Source: Flavobacteriales bacterium UBA1986 (GTDB lineage: Bacteria; Bacteroidota; Bacteroidia; Flavobacteriales_G; Salibacteraceae). From it: a stretch of DNA of 64,000 bases. The notes under the pieces are model-generated. The model worked only from the letters and a program-made list of their open reading frames with translations, searched no databases and was not told the origin of the DNA. This document shows positions 28,324 through 37,863 of the stretch, in pieces. Within the stretch, counting starts at the first letter, position 1. Each line of letters begins with the position of its first letter. A program made the position numbers and the translations under genes. Where the stretch lies: NCBI GenBank assembly GCA_002336245.1, contig DDDG01000006.1:201354-265353 (forward strand), given 5' to 3'.

Positions 28324-31316
28324 TTATCCTGCAAACTTAAGCTGTCTTTATTTGGAAGAGCAGCATAAATGGCTTCCATTATATCTGTGCGGATGTCCAT
28401 CTCAATCAGCTTCTTGTTGCTCGCATCGGGGTAAACCCTGTTGCTCAGGAAGATGTAAACGATTTCTTCTTCGGGATCTGCCCAAGCCAAGGTTCCTGTA
28501 AAGCCGGAATGACCAAAACTATCGAAGGAGACGCATTCGCAGGTTGGACCGGGGCCGCCATCCTTCACGGGCTTATCGAAACCTGCACCCCGACGGTTGT
28601 CTTCGCAGTATTGGCAATCTGTGAACTCTTTTACTGTGTGTTCGGTCAAATAGCGCTTTCCGCCATATTCGCCCCAATTCAGAAGCATCTGCATCATCTT
28701 GGCTAAATCGTTCGCGTTGCTGAACAGTCCGGCATGACCGGCCACTCCACCCAACATTGCCGAGCCTGGGTCGTGCACCTCAGCGTGAATTTGCGCCTTT
28801 CGAAAATGCATGTCGTACTCAGTGGGCACCACTTCATTCAAGCCAAACTTCTCTCTGGGTAGAAAAGTGGTTCGATCCATTCCCAAGGGAGCGTAGAACT
28901 GCTCGTCGGCAAAGATGTTCAAGGGCTGACCAGAACGCTCTTCAATGATTCGCTTCAAGAAATAATAACCCAAGTCGCTGTACTTGTACTCCTTCTTTTT
29001 GAGCGGTGTTTCAAGAATCTTTTTTAAAATCTCCAATTCTGTGTCGCGGTGGGCAAAGAGCTTGGGGGTAACCCGATTGGGATACATTTCAGATTCAGCC
29101 AAACTGAAATACTCATAGCGCAGGTGCCCGTCAACCATCGCATCCTTGTAAAATGGAATCCATGGAGCCAAACCCGCTTGATGCGACAGCATCTCACGAA
29201 TCTTGATGTCGATGTATTCGGAGGAATCTGGAATGATGTCGCCGAGGTAAAAGCAGATGTCGTCGTCTAAGTCGGCCTTGCCCCACTCTTGCAGTTTCAT
29301 AAAGGACAGCGTTGAGGCCGCAATTTTTGTGATGCTGGCAATGTCGTAGAGGTCGGAACCGCGAACGGCTCGCTTGTTCTCATAAGTATGATATCCAAAG
29401 CTCTTGTTGTAGATGACCTTCCCTTCTTTGGCTACCAGAATCTGGCAACCCGGATAGGCCAGTTTATCGATTCCCTTTTGGGCAATTTCATCAATCTTCG
29501 CCAACTTATAAGCTGGGATTCCTAGCTCCTCAGGCATACAGTACTTCAAACGTATCTGCTCAGAAGATTCACTTCCCAATCCACTTTCAAAATTGCTGGT
29601 TCCAACCGGAAGCTTTCCATTGAAGGGAATGCCACCAAAAATTGCTTGCGCTGCAGCTTTCTGTTCCATCTCACCATCTGAAAAGGACAGCACAATGCCT
29701 GCGAACATCGAGTCGTTTGGAAAATACTTCAATCCGTAGGGGTTTCCATGGAATGCCAAGACACTCTCCTTGCCATCGGTAAGACTGGCAATGTTCTTCA
29801 CAGCCTCTTCATTAACTCCAAACTTCTTTCTTGGATATTGCGAGGTTTTGTGGAAGGAGAAAATCAGTAGATCATATTTTTTCAGACTGTCTTTGATCAG
29901 AAGAATGTTCTCCGGACTCTCTGCTTTAGCGATTCTGAAAGTCTTGAGAGATGTGTATAATTTGGCTGTGCGCTCGAAAGGCGTTTCTTGAAGTTCGCCT
30001 ACGCTCACAACAGCAATCTTCTGCGTTTTTAAGCCTTTGAGCGGAAGCAGTGTATTCTCATTTCGAACAACTGTAATGGAAGCTTCGCGCAATTGATTGT
30101 TCAGCAAGCGGTACTGTCGCTTCTTCATATCCTGCGCAAGACCTTCCACTTTCACTTCTTTTCTCTCATGAAGTCCCAACCAGCGTTTGGTTTCAAGAAT
30201 TCTTCGCACGTGCATATTGAGTTCATCCTCACTCAAATCACCTGAGTCCAAAGCCTTCGAAATCACTTCAATCGCTTTCGGTACATCTTCAGGAAAGAGC
30301 AAAACATCGTTTCCTGCTTTTAGCGCAAAAAGGTCCACTTCACCTGGCTTGAAATAGCTTGCCACTCCTTTCATGTTCAAGGCATCGGTGAAGCGCAAGC
30401 CTTTAAACTTCAATTCATTTTCAAGAAGGTCGGTCACGATTTTCCGCGACAAGGTGCTGGCCCTTTCTTCCGTGGAATCCAGCGCAGGAATGTTGAGATG
30501 GGCAATCATCATGGAACCCAAACCTCCGTCGATCAATTCTCTAAAAGGGAAGAGCTCAATTTCATCGAGACGTTCTCTGTTGTGTTTGATGGTTGGAAGA
30601 CTCTTGTGGGAATCGGAATCCGTATCTCCGTGTCCGGGAAAGTGTTTCCCGCAAGCCAACACACCTTCGTCTTGCATTCCGCGCATATATGCCATGCCCG
30701 CTCTGGCTACCGCCTCTTTGTTTTCTCCGAACGAACGCGAATTGATGACCGGATTGTTCGGGTTGTTGTTGATGTCAATGACCGGAGCAAAATTCACATG
30801 CACTCCCAAACGCTTGCATTGCTCGGCAATCTGCTGACCCATTTTATAAATCAAACGCTCATCTTGAATCGCACCCAAAGCCATTTGTCGTGGATATTTC
30901 GGGACGGAATCCAAGCGCATGGCCAAACCCCATTCGGCATCCATTCCAATCATCAGCTGTACATCTGCCTTCGCTTGATAGCGGTTGGTGAGTTTTGCCT
31001 GACGTACTGGACCTCCTTGAAAGAAGATGAGTCCGCCAATTTTTTGCTTCTCAATGAGGCGATCGATTTGCTTGTAATGCTCTTCGTCTTTGTTCGAATA
31101 GGCGGCCACCATAAACAGTTGACCGATTTTTTCTTCGCGGGAAAGTCCGTTGAGCACACTGTCGACCCAATTGCTGTCGATGCCTGCAAAGGGCGGACGA
31201 CGGAAGGATTCCAACTTCTCTTTGGCCTGCTCATCTTTTGCAAGAGCAGTGAATTGAGCACTGATGGTAAAACTTAGACTGGTGAGTAGGACGGAAATAA
31301 AAAGACTTCGGAGCAT
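28320..31316 (-). CDS. GH3 N-acetylhexosaminidase-like / serine hydrolase fusion
   Basis: 998 residues with a signal peptide (MLRSLFISVLLTSLSFTISA). Residues about 45-380 form a GH3 domain of the NagZ type (CGKHFPGHGDTDSDSHKSLP supplies the dyad His/Asp). A GH3 C-terminal sandwich spans about 410-580. A beta-lactamase-like penicillin-binding domain lies from about 610 to 985, with SITK as the Ser-x-x-Lys pair and YKYSDLGYY as the Tyr motif. This combination is common in Bacteroidota and suggests periplasmic peptidoglycan processing: removal of GlcNAc plus a peptide-directed activity. Operon with bshA. Confidence 0.88.
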   Translation of the reverse strand: MLRSLFISVLLTSLSFTISAQFTALAKDEQAKEKLESFRRPPFAGIDSNWVDSVLNGLSREEKIGQLFMVAAYSNKDEEHYKQIDRLIEKQKIGGLIFFQGGPVRQAKLTNRYQAKADVQLMIGMDAEWGLAMRLDSVPKYPRQMALGAIQDERLIYKMGQQIAEQCKRLGVHVNFAPVIDINNNPNNPVINSRSFGENKEAVARAGMAYMRGMQDEGVLACGKHFPGHGDTDSDSHKSLPTIKHNRERLDEIELFPFRELIDGGLGSMMIAHLNIPALDSTEERASTLSRKIVTDLLENELKFKGLRFTDALNMKGVASYFKPGEVDLFALKAGNDVLLFPEDVPKAIEVISKALDSGDLSEDELNMHVRRILETKRWLGLHERKEVKVEGLAQDMKKRQYRLLNNQLREASITVVRNENTLLPLKGLKTQKIAVVSVGELQETPFERTAKLYTSLKTFRIAKAESPENILLIKDSLKKYDLLIFSFHKTSQYPRKKFGVNEEAVKNIASLTDGKESVLAFHGNPYGLKYFPNDSMFAGIVLSFSDGEMEQKAAAQAIFGGIPFNGKLPVGTSNFESGLGSESSEQIRLKYCMPEELGIPAYKLAKIDEIAQKGIDKLAYPGCQILVAKEGKVIYNKSFGYHTYENKRAVRGSDLYDIASITKIAASTLSFMKLQEWGKADLDDDICFYLGDIIPDSSEYIDIKIREMLSHQAGLAPWIPFYKDAMVDGHLRYEYFSLAESEMYPNRVTPKLFAHRDTELEILKKILETPLKKKEYKYSDLGYYFLKRIIEERSGQPLNIFADEQFYAPLGMDRTTFLPREKFGLNEVVPTEYDMHFRKAQIHAEVHDPGSAMLGGVAGHAGLFSNANDLAKMMQMLLNWGEYGGKRYLTEHTVKEFTDCQYCEDNRRGAGFDKPVKDGGPGPTCECVSFDSFGHSGFTGTLAWADPEEEIVYIFLSNRVYPDASNKKLIEMDIRTDIMEAIYAALPNKDSLSLQDK

Positions 31317-31424
31317 AGGAATGTGAATGCTTAAAAATACATTTCAGCCTAGGGCTAAAATGGTGCCGCAGTCGCACTTATAAACAAGTGGAGGTGGACT
31401 GAGATCAAGCAGAATTTCCTGCAA

Positions 31425-31463
31425 TAAAAAAGCCCCATCGCATTGCAACAGGGCTCTTTTTAG
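31425..31463 (-). terminator. Intrinsic terminator after hsp20
   Basis: Minus-strand hairpin AGCCCTGTTGC-aat-GCGATGGGGCT followed by a run of six T, 25-60 bases after the hsp20 stop. The upstream A-run makes it usable in both directions. Confidence 0.8.
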
Positions 31464-31487
31464 AATCTAAACTTACTTACCTAAACA

Positions 31488-31934
31488 CTACTTGATGTCG
31501 ATCAAGCGAGAAGTCTTGTTTTCCTTCTCAACCAATTTTGGAATTGAAACCTTGAGAATACCGTCGGTATAATTGGCCTCAATTTTATCTGCTTTCACCT
31601 TTCCTTCTGGAAGACTGAAATTTCGTTCGAAGCTCGAGAAGTTGAATTCCCGGCGATGCCAGTTGTCTTTGTCTTCAACTTGTTCGTCTTTCATCTCAGC
31701 TTTGATGCTGAGCAGGTTTTCGTTCAACTCAACATGGAAGTTTTCTTTGTTCATTCCAGGTGCAGCCAACTCCAACTCATAAGAAGACTCAGTTTCTTTG
31801 ATGTTTACTGCAGGAGTGTTGGAACGTTCCTTCAACCAGTTTCTGTTTGAGAAGTCGGCAAAATCTCTTCCGAAGAAATCGTCGAACAAGTTTGATACTG
31901 CTGGGGCTGTGTGTCGTCTTTTAATGATAGTCAT
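31488..31934 (-). CDS. Small heat-shock protein, Hsp20/alpha-crystallin family
   Basis: 148 residues from the ATG at 31934 (MTIIKRRHTAPAV); a longer frame start at 31970 has no support. The alpha-crystallin domain runs from about residue 40 to 135 (NTPAVNIKETESSYELELAAPGMNKENFHVEL, NWHRREFNFSSFERNFSLPEG, YTDGILKVSIPK), followed by a short tail. It is an ATP-independent holdase that keeps unfolding proteins soluble. Monocistronic with its own terminator. Confidence 0.92.
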   Translation of the reverse strand: MTIIKRRHTAPAVSNLFDDFFGRDFADFSNRNWLKERSNTPAVNIKETESSYELELAAPGMNKENFHVELNENLLSIKAEMKDEQVEDKDNWHRREFNFSSFERNFSLPEGKVKADKIEANYTDGILKVSIPKLVEKENKTSRLIDIK

Positions 31935-32147
31935 GATTTTGTTTTTTGGTTGATTATTGATTTCCACCACTTGTTCAATTCCAAGACCAATCCATTTTCG
32001 CCCTCATTATCGGAAAAAAAGTCAGATTAATCCGAATATTGCATGTCGAACTGTCTGATTATCAATATTTAACATGCTAAAATTGCAGCTTTAGTGACAA
32101 TTCAGCTGCTGTGGAAATATCAAAAATTCTCCCTTCTTTGCATTCGA

Positions 32148-33755
32148 ATGTCTCCGATGAACCCAATCATGCGCGATCGAATTCTGATCTTTCTTTTAGG
32201 AAGCATCTTTTTCCTTCCATTCCTCGGCAACGTGCATCTCTTCGATTGGGACGAGATCAATTTCGCGGAAGCTGCTCGGGAGATGATTGTGACGGGCAAG
32301 TACTATATGGTGCAAATCAATTATTTGCCCTTTTGGCAAAAGCCACCGCTCTTCATCTGGATGCAGGCACTCTCCATGAACCTCTTCGGCATCGGTGAGT
32401 ACGGAGCTCGTTTCCCGAATGCTGTATGCGGAATCATAAGCCTACTCACCTTTTATGAAATCGGGCGAAGAGAGCACGACCGAAAGTTTGGCTTTTACTG
32501 GGCCTTGGCTTATTTAGCTTCACTCCTGCCCCACCTCTACTTCAAGTCGGGAATCATGGACCCTTGGTTCAATTACTTCATCTTCCTAAGCGTTTATTTC
32601 TTCTATCGCTACGCCAAAGACTCCACTTCCAGCTGGAAACTCCTTTTTCTATCGGCGAGTTTCTCGGGTTTGGGAATCATGACGAAAGGTCCGGTGGCCT
32701 TGCTCATGCTTGGCCTTACCGTTCTGTGCATCACTTTGGTTCAGAAAAAGTGGTTGTTCCGCTCCATGCGCGATTTGCTCATCTTCTGTTCTGGACTTTT
32801 GCTGTTTGGTGGTTTTTGGTTTCTGGAAGAAATTCTCTCCGGGCGCTCCTTCATCATCGAGCAGTTCATCACTTACCAGATCAAACTTCTTCAAACCGAA
32901 GATGCCGGTCATGCCGGGCCCTTCTTCTACCATCCCTTGGTGGTGCTCATCGGCTGCTTTCCCATTTCAGTATTCGCGCTCACAAAACTCTTCAAGTTTA
33001 AAAGCCTGAAGGAACATTCCATGGCTGCTTGGATGATCGCACTTTTCTGGTTGGTTTTGCTGGTGTTCTCCATCGTTCAAACCAAAATTGTGCACTACAG
33101 CAGTCTGGCCTATTTACCGCTTTCGTACCTCGCTGCTTACAGCTTAAAAGATCGAATTTCTGGTCTGCAGTTTTCGAAAGTCATCCGCATTGTTCTGCCA
33201 ATCATTGGCATTGCGCTTTTGTTGATTTTCATTGCCCTGCCATACCTCGGCATGCACATCGAAATTCTGCGAGGACTTGAAATCAAAGATCCCTTTGCCC
33301 GCGGGAATTTAGAAGCAGAAGTTGTCTGGTCCTTTCTAGACTTTTCGGTTGCATTGCTTTTTGCCCTGAGTCTGATTCTTTACTTCAGCAAGAAGACTCC
33401 CCTTTGGATTCCATTGATTTCAAATGCGCTGAGCGTTGCACTGCTTTTGATTCTTTTTGTGCCTAAGATTGAAGCCTACTCTCAGCGCAGCGCCATTGAA
33501 TTCTACAAAGAGCAGCAAGGGAAGGATGTGTACGTTGCTCCATTGGGTTACAAAAGCTACGCTCATCTGTTTTACACAGCAAAGCAAATCCCAACAGACT
33601 CCCTTCATCACGATGTAAATTGGTTGACTTCGGGAAAAGCAGACCGTCCCACTCGATTCATCTCCAAGGTTCAGCACGAAGAAACTTTCATTTCCAGCGG
33701 GAAGTTGAAGGTGATTGGAAGAAAGAATGGCTTCGTATTTTACGAAAGGAAATAG
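32148..33755 (+). CDS. GT39/ArnT-like membrane glycosyltransferase
   Basis: About 535 residues from the ATG at 32148 (MSPMNPIMRDRIL); an in-frame ATG at 32094 would add 18 residues. Ten or more membrane segments. The catalytic DWDEINFAEAAREM near residue 37 is the DE motif of the dolichyl-phosphate-mannose/ArnT family, followed by FWQKPPLFIWMQALSMNLFG. Such enzymes move a sugar from a lipid carrier to lipid A, proteins or glycans on the outer face of the inner membrane. The acceptor is unknown. Confidence 0.88.
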   Translation: MSPMNPIMRDRILIFLLGSIFFLPFLGNVHLFDWDEINFAEAAREMIVTGKYYMVQINYLPFWQKPPLFIWMQALSMNLFGIGEYGARFPNAVCGIISLLTFYEIGRREHDRKFGFYWALAYLASLLPHLYFKSGIMDPWFNYFIFLSVYFFYRYAKDSTSSWKLLFLSASFSGLGIMTKGPVALLMLGLTVLCITLVQKKWLFRSMRDLLIFCSGLLLFGGFWFLEEILSGRSFIIEQFITYQIKLLQTEDAGHAGPFFYHPLVVLIGCFPISVFALTKLFKFKSLKEHSMAAWMIALFWLVLLVFSIVQTKIVHYSSLAYLPLSYLAAYSLKDRISGLQFSKVIRIVLPIIGIALLLIFIALPYLGMHIEILRGLEIKDPFARGNLEAEVVWSFLDFSVALLFALSLILYFSKKTPLWIPLISNALSVALLLILFVPKIEAYSQRSAIEFYKEQQGKDVYVAPLGYKSYAHLFYTAKQIPTDSLHHDVNWLTSGKADRPTRFISKVQHEETFISSGKLKVIGRKNGFVFYERK

Positions 33756-33862
33756 CGCTTTCTAAGCTCTTGAAAATCTGGAATATGTAATCTACCTTAG
33801 GTTTCAATCTGGGATAGCCGAAAACCAAAAAAAGAGTAGGTCCATCGAATCACCACACAATT

Positions 33863-34504
33863 ATGACTGAACAAGAAGAATCGAACAAAGCTCAAACTCC
33901 TTACGATCAACACGAAGCGGGCTTCATTGCCGATGCCCCAAGCGCAAAACGCGTAGGCTTTGGCACTCGATTGGGCGCCTATATATTGGACATTATCATT
34001 GGCGGAGCGCTCGGTGGATTGATTGGTATGTTTACTGGACTTGAATTCGCCAAGGCGCTTTTGGGTGAGGCCTCTGTTGAAGAGAGTATGAATATGCTCA
34101 GCGACTACTCAGGAATGTTGGCCATGGTTTTTGGAGCCATTGCAGGCATGACACTTATGTTTTTGTTCTTCATTTTGATGGAATCCCTATTGGGGCAGTC
34201 GCCTGGGAAAATAATTTTAGGCATTAAAATCGGAAACCAGTATGGAACGCATGCCTCTACCGGCAGTCTTTTCGCAAGAGCCTTCTTCAAATACTTCGGC
34301 ACGATTATGAGCCTTCTCGCTGGAATCAGCGGCATCGCCATACTTTCTTCCGTTGGTTCTTTTGGCGCTTTCATCATCTTCATCGGTTTCTTCTTCGCGC
34401 TGAGCGAAAACAAGCTCACTTTTCATGATATGATCGCAAAACGGCGGTTTTTAAGAAGTCGGAAATGGGCTGATCGCAGAAAAGCGCACCTTGCTCATTA
34501 TTGA
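33863..34504 (+). CDS. RDD family membrane protein
   Basis: 213 residues with a polar N-terminus (to about 30), then the RDD domain: RVGFGTRLGAYILDIIIGG, where the Arg and Asp define the family, and GQSPGKIILGIKI before the third segment. Three or four membrane helices. Function is not established for most members; some are linked to sodium or osmolyte transport. Single gene, preceded by 107 bases. Confidence 0.85.
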   Translation: MTEQEESNKAQTPYDQHEAGFIADAPSAKRVGFGTRLGAYILDIIIGGALGGLIGMFTGLEFAKALLGEASVEESMNMLSDYSGMLAMVFGAIAGMTLMFLFFILMESLLGQSPGKIILGIKIGNQYGTHASTGSLFARAFFKYFGTIMSLLAGISGIAILSSVGSFGAFIIFIGFFFALSENKLTFHDMIAKRRFLRSRKWADRRKAHLAHY

Positions 34505-34560
34505 TAAGCCTTACCATACAAACGCCTTATTTAAATAGGCCTCACATATAAGTTGTTGTA

Positions 34561-35131
34561 ATGTCTTTTAAATTAAAAATTGAGCGAAGAACCGCGCTGA
34601 ACTACAGGCGTGCAGTCAAATATGTACTTTACTCCACGGGAGAAGTCTTTCTGATCTTTTTAGGGATTCTCATTGCCATTTATTTTAACGGTAGAAGTGA
34701 GACCATCCGCAATGAAGAGAAGATCAAGAAAATTTTCGCGGAAATTCAAAACAACCTTGCCAAGGAAATTGAAGAAACAACAAACATTATTGCTTGGTAT
34801 GCGGAAAATGATTCACTCACCACATTGGTGATAAATGATAAAGCAACCGCACAGGATTACATATCAAACGAAAAGCTGCAATTTCTAATCACGCACGCTG
34901 AAGTGATTACATTTCGAAGAAATGGTTATACACTCTTGCAGCGGAATTACAACATATTACCCGATCGATATTATTCGCTACTGCCTAAAATTGATAGCAT
35001 TTACATAGCGGATTACAGCAGATGTATACTTCGGAAGGGACAAGGAGATCCTACGAAAACGAGAATTCACCAAACAAAAAACAATCAAAATGAGACGAAA
35101 ACTCTACGAAGAACAGAAGTTAAAACTATAA
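34561..35131 (+). pseudogene. DUF6090-like membrane protein, frameshifted near its end
   Basis: The N-terminus (YVLYSTGEVFLIFLGILIAIYFNGRSE) is the single membrane helix of DUF6090-type proteins, followed by a helical periplasmic region. The original frame continues to 35136 but becomes unlike a protein after about 35015 (many Lys/Thr/Asn). The neighbouring frame reads DVYFGRDKEILRKREFTKQ ... EEQKLKL and stops at 35129-35131, which looks like the true C-terminus. A one-base indel at about 35010-35025 would join them. Family function unknown. Confidence 0.6.
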
Positions 35132-35163
35132 CTTAAATTTAAGCTCGAAAAGTCCAGATTAGT

Positions 35164-35673
35164 TTGAAGACGTACAATCATGCTACTGGATATCATGCAA
35201 ATACTTGGTTTCAAAATCTTGTTCTCGGGTTTTTAATAGATAAGAGTATAATGATGTACAGAGCCGACGACAAATGGAAGGGGTTCATTCCATTTTACAA
35301 CAATGGAGCTCCTTATGGCGGAATCATCAGCACGCCAAGCGCCCTAAAAGTATATTGCCAAGAATTGCTGAAAAACAATGGAAATCTGTTGCCCAAAACC
35401 GTGGTGGATGAAATGCTGACTGAACAAAAAACAAACGATGGAAGCAAAACGGCTATGGCTCTTGGGTGGTTTAAAGGAGAGCTAGCCGGAAATGAATATT
35501 ACTGTCATGCCGGAGGCGATGGCGGTTATTACTCTGAAATTAGACTATATCCATTTCTAGGTTTGGGAAGTGTCATCATGCTCAATAGTTCTGGAATGAC
35601 CGACGATCGTATTCTTGATGATCTTGACATCGGTCAATTAAAAAAAGCTGAGCCCAACAACACTAATCCCTGA
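35164..35673 (+). pseudogene. C-terminal fragment of a class C beta-lactamase-like serine hydrolase
   Basis: 169 residues matching only the last part of the family: ATGYHANTWFQN, GFIPFYNNGAPYGGIISTPSAL, MALGWFKGEL, CHAGGDGGYYSEIRLYP. The Ser-x-x-Lys and Tyr motifs, roughly 200 residues, are absent. No start codon or signal peptide is apparent; the frame opens at a TTG 30 bases after the DUF6090 remnant. It is a relic left by a deletion that joined it to the preceding gene. Confidence 0.8.
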
Positions 35674-35710
35674 GCTTTTACTTCAGATCCCAAGCAACTT
35701 CTAATTCACG

Positions 35711-35803
35711 CTCAACTCCTTGTCCGAAGGAGCGAAGCGATGGCGGATCGATGGCGGATCGATTCTCAACTCCTTGTCCGAAGGAGCGAAGCGATGGCGG
35801 ATC
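35711..35803. repeat. Tandem palindromic repeat unit (two copies)
   Basis: A 39-base unit occurs at 35711-35749 and 35765-35803, separated by a partial copy of GATGGCGGATC. Each unit contains the palindrome CTCCTTGTCCGAAGGAG. A further inverted motif CTCCTGTACCGGGAG follows at about 35842-35856. These look like short dispersed palindromic (REP-like) elements in the gap between the hydrolase relic and the PLP enzyme. The frames through them are not genes. Confidence 0.8.
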
Positions 35804-35878
35804 AATTCTCAACTCAACTTTTCTTACAGTTGTCCGCGCAGCTCCTGTACCGGGAGACTCAAGATGACAAGTCGTTTT

Positions 35879-35909
35879 TTTGGAACGCATGACATAAGAA
35901 GTACTTTTG
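35879..35909 (+). promoter_or_regulatory. Full Bacteroidota promoter of the PLP enzyme gene
   Basis: TTTG at 35879-35882, exactly 19 bases, then TACTTTTG at 35902-35909. This is the TTTG-N19-TAnnTTTG form. The start codon follows at 35935. Confidence 0.75.
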
Positions 35910-35934
35910 CCTTTCAGCAAATAGGCCCTACTCC

Positions 35935-37821
35935 ATGCAAGAAACAAGTTCGCTCGATTACCTAAAAGATGTTCTAGAAAACATGCCAAGCGAATGGCTG
36001 AAGCTCACAACTCATCGCTTGGATATCTACAACGAAAGCCTAGCGAAAACTGAATTCATCGAGCAGTTTGAAGACTTGTACAAGAGCCATAACGCTCAAG
36101 CTGAAGCACTCAGAGAATTACCCACCGCCTACGACTACATCCGACTTGGGCACCCACTCTCTTGCCTTCTTGAATGGTTCATCGCCAAATCAAATGCAGA
36201 AGATTCTAAAAACGTCATCAGCTTCTCTTCCAGAACAGCACCAATTCTCGCCATTCTGAGAAAAAACTCTTTGGAGAAAAAGCAAACTCAAATCTGCTAC
36301 ATCGGAGAATTACCAAAACAGTTTGATTCGGAAGTGTTTCGCACTGCGTACGGCTATTCTTTTGACTTAAAACACGTCGAACGTGCAGAAGAAATACCAA
36401 GTTTCGAGGGCACTCAAGTCTTGATTTCTCAAGAATCAGAGCTCGGTAATTTTGAGCTGAACTCGAACATCGATTTTTCAATTCAATTGCACCAAGCCAA
36501 GAATGCAGAGGAAGCTTCTTTGGGAAGCATTCTCATTGCGAATTCAAAAGCAAAGAACTCCAGTGCTGTTAGCTTGGTAGAATACGTCTCTGAAATCCAG
36601 CACGTGCGCAGAAGAGAGACCATTGCGATGACTCCAGCGGATTGTTTGTCGCTTCTATATAAGCTCACTCACATAGAGTCGACTGAAGCGCTAAAAGGAA
36701 GTCGCAAAGAAGATAAATCCATTGTATTGGATTCCATCAAAAGCATCACCGGATCAAACACAAAAGCGGTTGTTAGCTCCAGCGGACTTTCCATTCAATA
36801 CGCGATTATGATGGGCCTCGTGCACCACGCAAGAGAAAAACATCCCGGAAAAGCCATCAAGTTTGTTGTTCCTCCAAACTGTTACGGCGGAACAAACGAT
36901 CAAGCCCGACGAGTAGCAGCCTGCATTGAGGACGTTGAAGTGGTGGACTTACCTGTAGATGGTGATCACGACATGGTTCAAAGTCTTGAAGTCGTATTGA
37001 CGCAAATCGCACAGGCCGATGCCATTCCATACATCATTGCCGAAATCCCAACCAATCCGAGAGTCGAAGTTCCGAATCTCACCGATTTAAAGGCTGTATT
37101 GAGTCTCTCACGCAAAACGGCGAATGGAGAAACCGCCGTTGAGCCCGTATTTATTTTAGATCAAACTTTTTGTCCGAACGTGCTCTTTTTGGGAGAGGGT
37201 GAAATACTCTCTACGGTGCAAACCATTTCGTACGTAAGTGGCTCGAAATTCCCAAGCGGCGGTAATTGTACCGCTGGTTATTGTGTTGGAAATAAGCACA
37301 CGAATGCAATGATGGACAAGATTGAATTGCATCTGCATCTCTGCGATAATGAAGCCACCGATCTTCAGTATTCAATTTTGGCGAAGCAACTGCCGTCGAT
37401 GAATCAAAGAATCGCCGATGCTTACCAAAACACCCGTGAATTCGTGAACTTCATTCAGGACAATTTACCGGGAGCGAAAATCAATTTTGTTTCAGAAGAA
37501 TTGGCCGAGCAGGGCTTCACTCCTTCCGTCTTCTCATTGGATCTCCCCACAAAGGGAAACAGCGATGAAGAAAGAGAAGCTTATAAGAGAGATTTGAATT
37601 TGAAACTGATCGATTTGATGATTGGTGAAATCCCAAATGAAAGCAAGTATTGCGTAAGCTATGGTCAGTTGAAAGGCTGCTACTGGACGATTCCCGCAAC
37701 CTCTACCCAAGGAACCACCAAAGAAGGCGATAAGGATTACATCGCACGTGTTGCACTCTCACCGTCAATGGATCTCGAGCGTCACAAAAAGGTTTTCTCA
37801 GATTTTGTCGCCAGCATCTGA
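35935..37821 (+). CDS. Long PLP-dependent Cys/Met-metabolism-type enzyme
   Basis: 628 residues. The C-terminal 380 or so resemble the cystathionine gamma-synthase/beta-lyase family: SSGLSIQYAIMMGLVHHA, PPNCYGGTNDQARR, the DQTF Asp that holds the cofactor nitrogen, and the PLP-lysine motif SGSKFPSGGNCTAGY (Lys near 437). Classical members are about 400 residues; the first 240 here form an extra region with no recognised catalytic motif. The substrate is not clear. Its stop codon (37819-37821) directly abuts a GIY-YIG relic on the other strand. Confidence 0.75.
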   Translation: MQETSSLDYLKDVLENMPSEWLKLTTHRLDIYNESLAKTEFIEQFEDLYKSHNAQAEALRELPTAYDYIRLGHPLSCLLEWFIAKSNAEDSKNVISFSSRTAPILAILRKNSLEKKQTQICYIGELPKQFDSEVFRTAYGYSFDLKHVERAEEIPSFEGTQVLISQESELGNFELNSNIDFSIQLHQAKNAEEASLGSILIANSKAKNSSAVSLVEYVSEIQHVRRRETIAMTPADCLSLLYKLTHIESTEALKGSRKEDKSIVLDSIKSITGSNTKAVVSSSGLSIQYAIMMGLVHHAREKHPGKAIKFVVPPNCYGGTNDQARRVAACIEDVEVVDLPVDGDHDMVQSLEVVLTQIAQADAIPYIIAEIPTNPRVEVPNLTDLKAVLSLSRKTANGETAVEPVFILDQTFCPNVLFLGEGEILSTVQTISYVSGSKFPSGGNCTAGYCVGNKHTNAMMDKIELHLHLCDNEATDLQYSILAKQLPSMNQRIADAYQNTREFVNFIQDNLPGAKINFVSEELAEQGFTPSVFSLDLPTKGNSDEEREAYKRDLNLKLIDLMIGEIPNESKYCVSYGQLKGCYWTIPATSTQGTTKEGDKDYIARVALSPSMDLERHKKVFSDFVASI

Positions 37822-37851
37822 GCGAAGAACCAAGACGGCAAATTCCTTCAT
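37819..37851 (-). pseudogene. Relic of a second GIY-YIG nuclease start
   Basis: Read on the minus strand from the ATG at 37851, the sequence encodes MKEFAVLVLRS, aligning with MNEFVVYVLHS, the start of the intact GIY-YIG gene 360 bases away; most differences are at third codon positions. The upstream hairpin and tRNA-like repeat are also shared, so this is the broken 5' end of a tandem copy. It ends at the stop codon of the PLP gene. Confidence 0.65.
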
Positions 37852-37863
37852 GCCCTTAAATGA

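Noticed and set aside
35720..35965. Plus-strand frame through the palindromic repeats (SEGAKRWRI repeats)
   Set aside because: It is a translation of the repeat DNA, not a gene.
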